Shown piece by piece: positions 35,228-43,295 of a DNA stretch of 64,000 nucleotides. The notes below the pieces were generated by a model. That model was not told where the DNA came from. It did not search any database and saw nothing but the letters and a program-made list of their open reading frames with translations. A program made the translations under genes and the position numbers. Location of the stretch: assembly GCA_028284865.1 (NCBI GenBank), contig JANQQV010000017.1:186001-250000 (forward strand), in the 5' to 3' direction. How positions within the stretch are numbered: position 1 is the first letter of the stretch; each line of letters begins with the position of its first letter. This DNA comes from Rhodothermales bacterium (GTDB lineage: Bacteria; Bacteroidota; Rhodothermia; Rhodothermales; UBA10348).

Positions 35228-36544
35228 ATGCTCTCTCGTCGTCGCTTTCTTCGCCGTGCTTCAGCACCAGTAGCCGCCTCTTTCGCGGCGCCATTCTTCA
35301 ATCCCGGTTCCATCGGGGACTATCTGGAGCACATAGCGAGCGATACCCGAGCGCCGGAAGTCATTGCTCGCGACGAGAGTTTCTGGCACGAAATCCAGCA
35401 GGCATTTACGGTCGATCGCTCCCTGGTGAACCTGAATAATGGCGGTGTCAGTCCTGCGCCGGCAATCGTGCAGCAGGCCATGAAGGCGCACTTGGACTAC
35501 ATGAACCAGGCTCCTGTCTACACGATGTGGCGCATCCTGCAGCCGCAAGCTGAAGGAGTTCGTCAGCGACTGGCTCGGGAGTTCGGCTCATCGCCAGAAG
35601 AAATCGCCATCACCCGGAATGCCAGCGAAGGCCTGCAAATCTGCCAGAACGGGTTTGATTTCGAACCCGGAGACGAAGTGCTGACGACCACCCAGGATTA
35701 CGGGCGGATGATCAACACCTTCAAGCAGCGTGAGCGCCGCGATGGCATCGTGCTCAAGCAATTCCAGATCCCGATCCCGGCCGAAGATCCGGATGAAATC
35801 GTTCGGCTGTTCGAACAGAACATCACGCCGAAGACGAAAGCCATTCTGATGTGCCACATCATCAATATCACGGGACAGATTCTGCCTGTGAAAGGAGTGG
35901 TTCAGATGGCCCGTAAGCGAGGTATCCCGGTCATCGTGGATGGAGCGCATTCATTCGCCCATTTCCAGTTCAAGCACGAAGACCTGGACTGCGACTATTT
36001 CGCGACCAGTCTCCACAAGTGGCTGCTTGCGCCGATCGGCACGGGCATGCTCTATGTGCGCAAGGACAAGATCAAGGATCTCTGGCCCATGCAGGCTGGC
36101 AATCCAACCCAGGATGATGACATCCGCAAGTTCGAAGAGATCGGCACCCATCCTGAGGCGAACCAGATCGCAATTTCAGAGGCCCTGACATTCCACCAGG
36201 GTATTGGCGCCGATCGCAAGGAAGCTCGACTCCGCTACTTGCGTGATTACTGGGCAGACCGTCTTCTGCAGCATGATCGGATCTATCTGAATACCAGTCA
36301 GAAGCCCGAGTTTTCGTGCTGCATCGGAAACGTTGGGATTCGTGGCATCGACACGACCCTCGTCGGTAAGTACATGTGGGATGAGCACCGCATCATCATC
36401 ACGCCGATCAAGCACGCCGAGTTTGAAGGCGCTCGGGTTACCGCAAACGTCTACACCACGATCGAGGAGCTGGACCGCTTCTGTGATGCGATGGAGCATC
36501 TTGCTGACAATGGCTTGCCATCGAGCTATATCACGCAGGGCTGA
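35228..36544 (+). CDS. Tat-exported class V aminotransferase-fold PLP enzyme
   Basis: A 438-residue PLP-dependent enzyme resembling isopenicillin N epimerase-like class V aminotransferases. The N-terminus MLSRRRFLRRASAPVAASF is a twin-arginine signal. The cofactor site shows VDGAHSFAHF (aspartate and histidine) and SLHKWLLAPIGTG with the Schiff-base lysine. LNNGGVSPAP begins the catalytic domain. Export of a folded PLP enzyme by Tat implies an extracytoplasmic amino acid reaction. Substrate unknown. Confidence 0.88.
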   Translation: MLSRRRFLRRASAPVAASFAAPFFNPGSIGDYLEHIASDTRAPEVIARDESFWHEIQQAFTVDRSLVNLNNGGVSPAPAIVQQAMKAHLDYMNQAPVYTMWRILQPQAEGVRQRLAREFGSSPEEIAITRNASEGLQICQNGFDFEPGDEVLTTTQDYGRMINTFKQRERRDGIVLKQFQIPIPAEDPDEIVRLFEQNITPKTKAILMCHIINITGQILPVKGVVQMARKRGIPVIVDGAHSFAHFQFKHEDLDCDYFATSLHKWLLAPIGTGMLYVRKDKIKDLWPMQAGNPTQDDDIRKFEEIGTHPEANQIAISEALTFHQGIGADRKEARLRYLRDYWADRLLQHDRIYLNTSQKPEFSCCIGNVGIRGIDTTLVGKYMWDEHRIIITPIKHAEFEGARVTANVYTTIEELDRFCDAMEHLADNGLPSSYITQG

Positions 36545-36574
36545 CGAAGGCCGGAACGACGAGCTTCGATGTGG

Positions 36575-37465
36575 TCAGCCTCGCCCCCAGGGACCAGGAA
36601 ACAGGATGGGTGTGCCTTGTTTGTAGGCTTCGTAATCCGGCTGTCCGCCCCACTTCTCGTCGGAGCGACGCTCCAGAAGTGGCACTCCGGATATGAATCG
36701 GAGCAGCACGTACACGAACAGCGGTGAGATCAGGATAATCCACTGCCATCCCGACACAACTGGCGCCGCCATGAGCATGACGCCGAACCAGAGCGTGATT
36801 TCGCCAACGTAGTTCGGGTGGCGGGAGATGGACCAGAGGCCGGATGTAATGAACTGGGAGCCGTCGGGATGTATCGCACGGAATCGCTTCTTTTGTTCAT
36901 CCGCGACGACTTCCACACCGAATCCTATCAACCAGACGGTCAGCCCTGCCCAGAATACCGCAGAGAAGCCTGCTTCTGGCGAATGATCGAGGCGAACCAA
37001 CACAGGGAGCAGACACAAGAAAGCCCACATGGCTTGCATGGTCCATGCGTTCAGGAAACGAACGGGATCAACCTTGAATTCGTCGAATCGCCCATCCTTT
37101 CCCTGTTTGTGGATTCGTCCTACCAGAAACCACGCCATGCGAGCGCTCCAGATAATCACGCAAGTGAGCATGATCCAGCCCGCGATTCCAGGCTGCGTCC
37201 ACAATCCGACGAGGAAAGCACTGGAGATGAAAGAGACGCTTCCGATCAGGTCGTAGAAGCGCTCGGTTTGCCGGAAATAGGCAGGGATCCAAGCGATCAC
37301 GTTGATCGCCATGACCCAGAACAAAACCAAGAGGGGCAGGCCCTCGAGTGGCGGGCGGGTCTCCGACCCGCCCGCCAGGGCAATCAGAATTCCGATGACC
37401 AGCAGGGCCGGTGCGGTTAATCGCACCGACCAGCGGCTACCCGCGGAAGTGGCTTGCTGACTCAT
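36575..37465 (-). CDS. DUF1295 (steroid 5-alpha-reductase-like) membrane protein
   Basis: A 296-residue membrane protein with several helices and the family motif SGLWSISRHPNYVGEITLWFG (about 215-235), which in the isoprenylcysteine methyltransferase/steroid reductase superfamily binds the cofactor. The C-terminus LLERRSDEKWGGQPDYEAYK is typical of DUF1295. A 13-bp palindrome is embedded in the coding sequence near residues 30-38 (GGSETRPP), between the first two hydrophobic segments. Substrate unknown. Confidence 0.88.
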   Translation of the reverse strand: MSQQATSAGSRWSVRLTAPALLVIGILIALAGGSETRPPLEGLPLLVLFWVMAINVIAWIPAYFRQTERFYDLIGSVSFISSAFLVGLWTQPGIAGWIMLTCVIIWSARMAWFLVGRIHKQGKDGRFDEFKVDPVRFLNAWTMQAMWAFLCLLPVLVRLDHSPEAGFSAVFWAGLTVWLIGFGVEVVADEQKKRFRAIHPDGSQFITSGLWSISRHPNYVGEITLWFGVMLMAAPVVSGWQWIILISPLFVYVLLRFISGVPLLERRSDEKWGGQPDYEAYKQGTPILFPGPWGRG

Positions 37466-37477
37466 GGGTACGTTCGA

Positions 37478-37864
37478 TCAGTCGGTGTTTTTCGCTTCCA
37501 GGCTCATGGGGCCTGCACCGAAGTGTGCAATGAAAAAAGCTGCGCCAGCCAGCCCCAGGTCTTTCATGAACGCGGAGAAAGCCATCTGGCCTCCGGTCGA
37601 AAGCTGCGGCGCCCAAACGAGCAGCGCAGTGCTCAGAAGAAACAGGCCGAGAACCAAGGAAAGCTCTTTCACTTTGAATCCGGCCATGATGCCCAACGCA
37701 GACGCGACCAGCAGTACACCGGTCAGGTAGACGAAGAGAGTGGGAGCCGGAAGGAATGAGGGGACCATGCCAGCCATGTCAGCGGCACTTCCAAAGTGAC
37801 CGAATCCGAAAACGAGCATTGGCGCAGCGAAAAGCACGCGACCGAGGACGGGGAGAAACTTCAT
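37478..37864 (-). CDS. DoxX family membrane protein
   Basis: A 128-residue, four-helix membrane protein: LGRVLFAAPMLVFGFGHF at the start, a central LTGVLLVASALGIMAGF segment and a C-terminal LGLAGAAFFIAHFGAG. This matches DoxX/DoxD-like proteins, several of which are linked to redox or thiol stress. The start MKFLPVLGR was chosen as the family start; an in-frame ATG at 37921 would add 19 unlikely residues. A perfect palindrome lies about 70 bases upstream. Confidence 0.85.
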   Translation of the reverse strand: MKFLPVLGRVLFAAPMLVFGFGHFGSAADMAGMVPSFLPAPTLFVYLTGVLLVASALGIMAGFKVKELSLVLGLFLLSTALLVWAPQLSTGGQMAFSAFMKDLGLAGAAFFIAHFGAGPMSLEAKNTD

Positions 37865-37933
37865 GAGAAGGGACTCTTGGGAAAGTGTTGGAAGGACAAA
37901 CACGCCACTCATTCGTCGCAAGTGCGATTATAG

Positions 37934-37945
37934 TTGACGCGTCAA
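37934..37945. promoter_or_regulatory. Palindromic operator candidate between doxX-like and corA genes
   Basis: TTGACGCGTCAA is a perfect 12-base palindrome in the 240-base divergent intergenic region. On the minus strand it is followed directly by CTATAAT, so a protein bound here would cover a -10-like element of the DoxX gene. MarR- or TetR-type control would fit; no regulator gene is adjacent. Confidence 0.45.
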
Positions 37946-38104
37946 GTAATTCATGGCTAAGAGCAATCCGATCAGGGAACGTTACAGATGTGTCCCGCGG
38001 TGTGGCCCCAAACGGGATGGACGACAAGACCATTTCGACGTTCAGTTGTGCTTGTTTGAATGGCGAGCGAGGTGTTATCTAGGTCTTCACCCGAACGCAT
38101 TCGC

Positions 38105-39220
38105 ATGGCCAAGCGCAAATCCCAACTGGACCGTCTCCGGGAAACCATCCTGAAGCCGACGATCCGGGTCCCCAATCTGATTCGATTCAAGCCCGGGGCG
38201 CCTCCTGGCGTTCTGGAGTATCGCGGAGAGGAACGCACTGAACCGGTCACCCTCTCCCTGATCGATTTCAGGGACGATCACTTCGAGGAAATCCCGGAGA
38301 TCGGCCCCGAGTGGAAGGAACGCGTTACGGCGCCGGGCACGGTCTCTTGGTTGGATGTTTCCGGCGTGCACGACCCATCGGTCATTGAAGACATCGGTTC
38401 GCACCTTGGTCTGCATCCGCTGATCATGGAGGACATCGTCAACCCGATCCAGCGGCCGAAATTCGAGCCGTTTGAGGATCAGCTCTATGTCGTGGTGCGG
38501 ATGCTCCACATCCGGGACGACGGGACTGTGCAGGACGAGCAGATCTCGATCGTGATCACCAAGCATTATGTAGTCTCGTTCCAGCAGCTTCCCGGAGACG
38601 TATTCGACCCGGTTCGGCAGCGCCTGTGCAATGGAAAAGGGGTGATTCGTTCCCAGGGGGCTGACTATATCGCCTATGCGTTGATCGACCTGATTGTCGA
38701 CTACTACTTCGTGTTGCTGGAGCGCATCGGCACGCAAGTGCAGGAATTGGAGCAGGAGGTGATGGACAATCCGTCAAAGGACACCGTCCAGGCCATCCGG
38801 GCGGCCAAGCAGACCATCATCTCCTACCGAAAGGACATTTGGCCCGTCCGTGAGCTGGCGTCTGCCATGGCCAGGGATGATTCCGGACTCATCAAGAAGC
38901 GAACGACGACGTACTTGCGGGACGTGTACGATCATGCTATCCAGGTCATCGACCTGATGGAGACGTACCGTGACCAGCTTTCCGGATTGACCGATCTGTA
39001 CCTGTCTTCACTCAGTCAGCGAATGAACGAGGTGATGCAGGTTCTGACCATCATCGGTAGCATTTTCATCCCGCTGACATTCATCGCCGGGATTTACGGG
39101 ATGAACTTTGTGAACATGCCCGAGCTGCAGTGGGAGTATGGCTATCAGATGGCCTGGGGTTTGATGATTTTGACGGCGATCGGGTTGTTCGTGTTCTTCA
39201 AGCGACGCAAGTGGTTGTGA
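38105..39220 (+). CDS. corA: CorA family magnesium/cobalt transporter
   Basis: A 371-residue channel with a large cytoplasmic N-terminal domain, a long stalk helix and two C-terminal membrane helices. The first ends with the hallmark YGMNF, followed by the MPELQWEYGYQMAW periplasmic loop; the basic tail KRRKWL closes the protein. It forms pentamers for passive Mg2+ uptake. The start MAKRKSQLDR (38105) was preferred over an in-frame ATG at 38060. The MscS gene starts 2 bases after its stop. Confidence 0.94.
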   Translation: MAKRKSQLDRLRETILKPTIRVPNLIRFKPGAPPGVLEYRGEERTEPVTLSLIDFRDDHFEEIPEIGPEWKERVTAPGTVSWLDVSGVHDPSVIEDIGSHLGLHPLIMEDIVNPIQRPKFEPFEDQLYVVVRMLHIRDDGTVQDEQISIVITKHYVVSFQQLPGDVFDPVRQRLCNGKGVIRSQGADYIAYALIDLIVDYYFVLLERIGTQVQELEQEVMDNPSKDTVQAIRAAKQTIISYRKDIWPVRELASAMARDDSGLIKKRTTTYLRDVYDHAIQVIDLMETYRDQLSGLTDLYLSSLSQRMNEVMQVLTIIGSIFIPLTFIAGIYGMNFVNMPELQWEYGYQMAWGLMILTAIGLFVFFKRRKWL

Positions 39221-39222
39221 CC

Positions 39223-40335
39223 ATGATGACCTTCCTATCACAAAACGTCGCAGCACGCGTGCTCAGGGACCGGATGCAACAGGACGCGGATGCCCCGGCA
39301 CAGGATTCGCTCGCGTTGGCACAAGACTCGGTTGCAGCTGACACCTCGAACGCAAGCCCGCTCGTCGATCTCGTCGAAGCGCCTTCGCGCATCGTCACCA
39401 AGCTGTCTGAGATCTTCTCCATTGAAGCCGTCGTGGCGGTCGGCCTGAAGCTGTTTCTGATCGTCATCATCGCCTGGGGCGTGATCAAAGTGGTCGATCG
39501 GGCGCTGCAGGTCTGGAATGGTCGCTTCGAAGACTTGCCGCTCATCGCTCCCCGTCGACAGCGTGCATTGACCATCAGCACCCTGATGTCTTCTTCGGCG
39601 CGATACGTGGTCTGGTCAATTGCGCTCATCACCATTCTGGATGTGATGAACATAGATGTGGGTGCGCTGATCGCAACGGCCGGTATTGCGGGGATAGCCA
39701 TCGGTTTTGGGGCCCAGTCACTCGTCAAGGACATGATCGGCGGCGTATTGCTCCTGTTTGATGACACCATTCACGTCGGTGATCTCGTTCGTCTGGGAAC
39801 CGACGAGGGTCTGGTTGAGGACATCGGTGTGCGAACCATCAAGATTCGTCGATTCAATGGGGAACTGCTCATGGTACCCGCAGGCGATCTCCGGACGTTC
39901 GGAAATCGAAGCATCGGATTCGTTCGAGCAGTGGTGCCTGTTGGCTTGTCCTACGGCCAGGACGCCGATCGCATCATGGAGGTGATGCAGCGTGTGGCAG
40001 ATGAGTACGCGGCCGACCATCCCGACATTCTCATCACCGATGAACCGCCGATCGTTCAGGGTATCACCAATTTCGCCGAGAGCTCCGTGGATGTACGGAT
40101 TGTCATCAAGATGCTCCCTGGCGAACAATGGAATGCCGAACGTGAACTGCGCAGGCGGCTGAAACGTGCCTTCGATCAGGAAGGGATATCCATCCCATTT
40201 CCTCAGCGCACGCTCCATCTGGTCCAGGAGAGCGAGCAGCGTAATCCGTTCTCCACAGCGTCGACGGCCGCATCGCCGAAGGATGACGAGGGTGATCGAT
40301 GGGAAAGCGGATCAGAGGACACGCCCTCTGTGTGA
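39223..40335 (+). CDS. MscS family mechanosensitive ion channel
   Basis: A 370-residue small-conductance channel. Membrane segments lie around 70-90 and 120-140, and the pore helix is ATAGIAGIAIGFGAQSLVKD, with the glycine/alanine packing expected for MscS TM3. The beta-domain follows with GGVLLLFDDTIHVGDLV, and the C-terminus is acidic and serine-rich. It opens on membrane tension after osmotic downshock. Translation is probably coupled to corA, only 2 bases upstream. Confidence 0.93.
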   Translation: MMTFLSQNVAARVLRDRMQQDADAPAQDSLALAQDSVAADTSNASPLVDLVEAPSRIVTKLSEIFSIEAVVAVGLKLFLIVIIAWGVIKVVDRALQVWNGRFEDLPLIAPRRQRALTISTLMSSSARYVVWSIALITILDVMNIDVGALIATAGIAGIAIGFGAQSLVKDMIGGVLLLFDDTIHVGDLVRLGTDEGLVEDIGVRTIKIRRFNGELLMVPAGDLRTFGNRSIGFVRAVVPVGLSYGQDADRIMEVMQRVADEYAADHPDILITDEPPIVQGITNFAESSVDVRIVIKMLPGEQWNAERELRRRLKRAFDQEGISIPFPQRTLHLVQESEQRNPFSTASTAASPKDDEGDRWESGSEDTPSV

Positions 40336-40348
40336 AGCGAATTGCTCG

Positions 40349-41086
40349 TCAGTGGGAGTGGAGCGGGAATTTGTGCTCCGGAAACAGCCTTTCGACCAGC
40401 GTAGGGAAGGGCGGGGTGGTCGCAATTCTCAGCGGTTGACCGTTCCAGGGATGAGTAAAGGACAACGCTGTTGCTGCCAACAGCATACGATCAACGCCAA
40501 GCGACTCCCGGAAATAGGCGTTGTGCGCGCGATCGCCAAATTTCCGATCCCCGATAATGGGGTGGAAAATGTGCTTGAAGTGCCTGCGGACCTGATTCTT
40601 CCGACCGGTTTCGGGGTTGATGGACAGAAGCGAATACCTGGCCGTCTCGTAGCGTCCAACAGTTGCATCAATCTCGGTGGTAGCCAGCGTAGCATAAGAT
40701 GTCACCGCAGGTTGAGCGGGTTTATCGGTCCTGGCTTTGCCGTCAGTCGTCCGATCCCTGATTTCTTTCAGTGGATAGTCGATGCACCCCTTTTCGTCGG
40801 TCCACCCACGGACAATGGCCAGATACTCTTTCGTCACCTCACGGACGGCGAACAAGTCGGACATCACGCGTGCATCTTCTGCAGATCGACCGAACAGCAG
40901 GACTCCCGAGGTGGGTTTGTCCAAGCGATGAATGGGGAAGACGCGATAACCCACCTGGTCACGAAGCAGCTGGAGAGCGAATCGCGTCTCGTATGCATCG
41001 AGTTTGGTCCGGTGGACCAGCAGCCCGGCAGGTTTGTCGATGGCGATCAGGTGGTCGTCTTCGTAGATGACGTCCAGTTCAGACAT
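40349..41086 (-). CDS. truC: tRNA pseudouridine synthase TruC-like (RluA family)
   Basis: A 245-residue RluA-family synthase that resembles E. coli TruC closely through most of its length: IDKPAGLLVHRTKLD, the catalytic HRLDKPTSGVLL (aspartate in RLD), YLAIVRGW, PQPAVTSY-like and GRKNQVRRHFKHI. TruC makes pseudouridine 65 in tRNA. The start MSELDVIYEDD (41086) matches the family; an ATG 24 bases upstream is possible. It lies 47 bases after the outer membrane protein gene. Confidence 0.88.
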   Translation of the reverse strand: MSELDVIYEDDHLIAIDKPAGLLVHRTKLDAYETRFALQLLRDQVGYRVFPIHRLDKPTSGVLLFGRSAEDARVMSDLFAVREVTKEYLAIVRGWTDEKGCIDYPLKEIRDRTTDGKARTDKPAQPAVTSYATLATTEIDATVGRYETARYSLLSINPETGRKNQVRRHFKHIFHPIIGDRKFGDRAHNAYFRESLGVDRMLLAATALSFTHPWNGQPLRIATTPPFPTLVERLFPEHKFPLHSH

Positions 41087-41133
41087 GGGCTCTGAGGTGG
41101 AAGAGCCCATTGCGCGCGGATCGACGTTTGCCA

Positions 41134-42543
41134 CTACTGCAATCGGATGATGATGGCCGGTTCGACCCGGCTGCGCTTTTCCTGACCTTCGATGCGCCCT
41201 AGGACGCGGACCGTTTCGAAGCTTTGTCGGTAGCGGAATCCTACAAGGATGTATTTCCGGTATTGGTAGGCGGCCTCGAGACGTGTGAGGCCGTTTTCCG
41301 ATGGGCCATTCACGATGTCGTTCAGCGAGTTCATGTTCACCCTGTCGAACACCCATCGAACCTGGAAGGGGAGCTCAGGGTCGCTCACACGCACATCGAG
41401 CTCAAACCACCCGGACTCCGCGCGATTCCACGAATGCTCCAGGCTCCAGCGGATACGGTAATACTTCGATAAACGAAGATCCATGCCGATGTAGGATCCG
41501 AACTCAAGACGATCTCTGGCGTGGAGCAGATTTCGTTTCGACGTGAAGGCGATGTGATCGGTATCATCAGCCAACGTGACAGACAGGCTCCGGAGCCGAT
41601 CGCGCTCGTAACGGGAATTGAAGTAGGACGGGAAAAAGCCTTCGCCCAGAATCCGCTGCTCTACCCAGCCCCGGATGCGCATGTTCTCCTTCTCGTGGAC
41701 ACCTCGCGCTCCGATGCCGAGGCCACTGCCGAATCCGAAGATGTTGCCCAATTCAGCGTAGAGAAAGAGGTTGTCCAGGGCTTCAGTCTGTACCGGGAAT
41801 CCCGCGTCGAATCCAAGCATGGTCAGGGGCGAACCGCGCTCTGCCCGGCCCAGCCCAAGCGAGTCTGCCCCGGCTGGGAGATCGGATCGGAAGAAGGGTA
41901 ATCCGTTCTTGAACTCGTTTTCCAGGCGTGCATCATCACTCGCATCTCCTGCCAGCGTGACGCCCCACTCCCATTCCTGCTTGAGGGTCGTCAGTCCCAG
42001 GCTGGCCGGCGTGAATGCGACACGCGCGCCGAACACGCCGGGGTCTGATATACTGCCGAAAAGGCTCTGGATGCTGACATCGTCGGAGGTACGGCTGTAC
42101 TGAATTCCGGTATTCGGCGTATCCAGGCTGAGCGTGTTGCGATATCGATTGAAGAACTGTCCGTGACCGATCATGGTGTGATCGATGTCGCCGACCCGGA
42201 CGTTGACGGGCGTTTCAGACCATGTGCCGTATTGGAGGTACCGCAGGATGGCCAGGACGTCCTCGGAATCATCCCAATCCTCGTCCCGCACGCCTCGATG
42301 ATTCCAACGATAGCGAAGTCGAAGCCCTACCGACCAGAGTCCCCGCTCGAGCGAAGGCGCCAAGGTGGAGGAAAGGAACCGCTCTCCATCACCGTCCTGA
42401 TTCTCGAAGCTCAATATCCCGACCTCCGTATCCAGTCCGAATGCCCAGGCATCGGATTCGAGCTGCCCCGGATCGTCGATGACTTGGCCGAGCGCAGGAG
42501 TTGCAACAAGGCCCAGAACCAGAATGAAGCTGCGGATGGTCAA
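41134..42543 (-). CDS. Hypothetical outer membrane beta-barrel protein
   Basis: A 469-residue exported protein with signal peptide MTIRSFILVLGLVATPALG and repeated amphipathic strands through the whole length, ending RSRVEPAIIIRLQ. Motifs such as HGQFFNRYRNTLSLDTPNTG resemble Bacteroidota proteins annotated as putative porins or DUF6029-like, but I cannot assign it. It is divergent from a small barrel protein gene at 42692. Confidence 0.72.
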   Translation of the reverse strand: MTIRSFILVLGLVATPALGQVIDDPGQLESDAWAFGLDTEVGILSFENQDGDGERFLSSTLAPSLERGLWSVGLRLRYRWNHRGVRDEDWDDSEDVLAILRYLQYGTWSETPVNVRVGDIDHTMIGHGQFFNRYRNTLSLDTPNTGIQYSRTSDDVSIQSLFGSISDPGVFGARVAFTPASLGLTTLKQEWEWGVTLAGDASDDARLENEFKNGLPFFRSDLPAGADSLGLGRAERGSPLTMLGFDAGFPVQTEALDNLFLYAELGNIFGFGSGLGIGARGVHEKENMRIRGWVEQRILGEGFFPSYFNSRYERDRLRSLSVTLADDTDHIAFTSKRNLLHARDRLEFGSYIGMDLRLSKYYRIRWSLEHSWNRAESGWFELDVRVSDPELPFQVRWVFDRVNMNSLNDIVNGPSENGLTRLEAAYQYRKYILVGFRYRQSFETVRVLGRIEGQEKRSRVEPAIIIRLQ

Positions 42544-42584
42544 GGGAAATCAGTGGACAACGTGGTGAACGACAAGGTGCTGGA

Positions 42585-42614
42585 TTGGAATGTATATATT
42601 GCTCCGTACATTCG
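42585..42614 (+). promoter_or_regulatory. Bacteroidota-type promoter for the 168-residue barrel protein
   Basis: TTG at 42585-42587, a 19-base spacer and TACATTCG at 42607-42614 match TTG-N19-TAnnTTTG with one mismatch in the last box. The gene starts about 77 bases downstream. Confidence 0.55.
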
Positions 42615-42691
42615 TGTGGTCGGTGCGTCAAGTGCGACAAACCGAGCACAAACGCTGTCTTTCCTGACAAAACCTTCTATTCGCACCCATC

Positions 42692-43198
42692 ATGAAGCAT
42701 TTTCTCTCCCTGCTGGCACTGGTCCTGGTCGCTTCAATGACCGTTGCTCCGAATTCGGCTTCGGCACAAGGGATCAAGGTCGGACCACACGCCGGTCTGA
42801 ATCTGGACGGCACTGAGGTATTTCTGGGGCTTGGCGCCCAATTCGACCTTCCCGTGATGGAACGTGAGATGTGGGGTAACGTCGGTTTCGACTACTATCC
42901 CTTCATCGATGGCGCAAGCTCCACGTCGGTTTCGCTTGATGTGCTGTTTCCATTCGGAGTCGGTAACCTGGCCTTCTATGGTGGCGGTGGACTCGGTTTC
43001 ACGGCCACATCTTTTGACAACCCACTCCCTAACGGCGACGAGTCAGACACCGATATCGGCCTGAACCTCAAGGCTGGCTGGCTTATCGGCTCCCGGGCTG
43101 ATGGCTACCGCCCGTTCATCGAGCTGGATCAGTCCATCGGCAATGGGTCCAACCTCGCAATCCGTGGCGGCGTCTTTGTTGCCATTGGAGGTCGATAG
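42692..43198 (+). CDS. Small outer membrane beta-barrel protein
   Basis: A 168-residue protein with a signal peptide (MKHFLSLLALVLVASMTVAP, cleavage after SASAQ) and alternating strands of an eight-stranded OmpW/OmpX-like barrel (GIKVGPHAGLNL, LAFYGGGGLGFTAT, LNLKAGWLIG). The last strand LAIRGGVFVAIGGR closes the barrel. Function unknown. A strong terminator follows the gene. Confidence 0.82.
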   Translation: MKHFLSLLALVLVASMTVAPNSASAQGIKVGPHAGLNLDGTEVFLGLGAQFDLPVMEREMWGNVGFDYYPFIDGASSTSVSLDVLFPFGVGNLAFYGGGGLGFTATSFDNPLPNGDESDTDIGLNLKAGWLIGSRADGYRPFIELDQSIGNGSNLAIRGGVFVAIGGR

Positions 43199-43222
43199 GC
43201 TACCCTGTTTTCTTGGAAACGT

Positions 43223-43264
43223 AGCGGGGGCGCGGCGAATGCCGCGCCCCCGCTTTCTGTTTTG
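43223..43264 (+). terminator. Intrinsic terminator after the small barrel protein gene
   Basis: A 14-bp perfect stem (43223-43236 with 43241-43254) around loop gaat is followed by ttctgttttg. It lies between two convergent genes. Confidence 0.85.
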
Positions 43265-43295
43265 GGCCGAAACGCGGGTAGGAGGAGTGTTTGTC

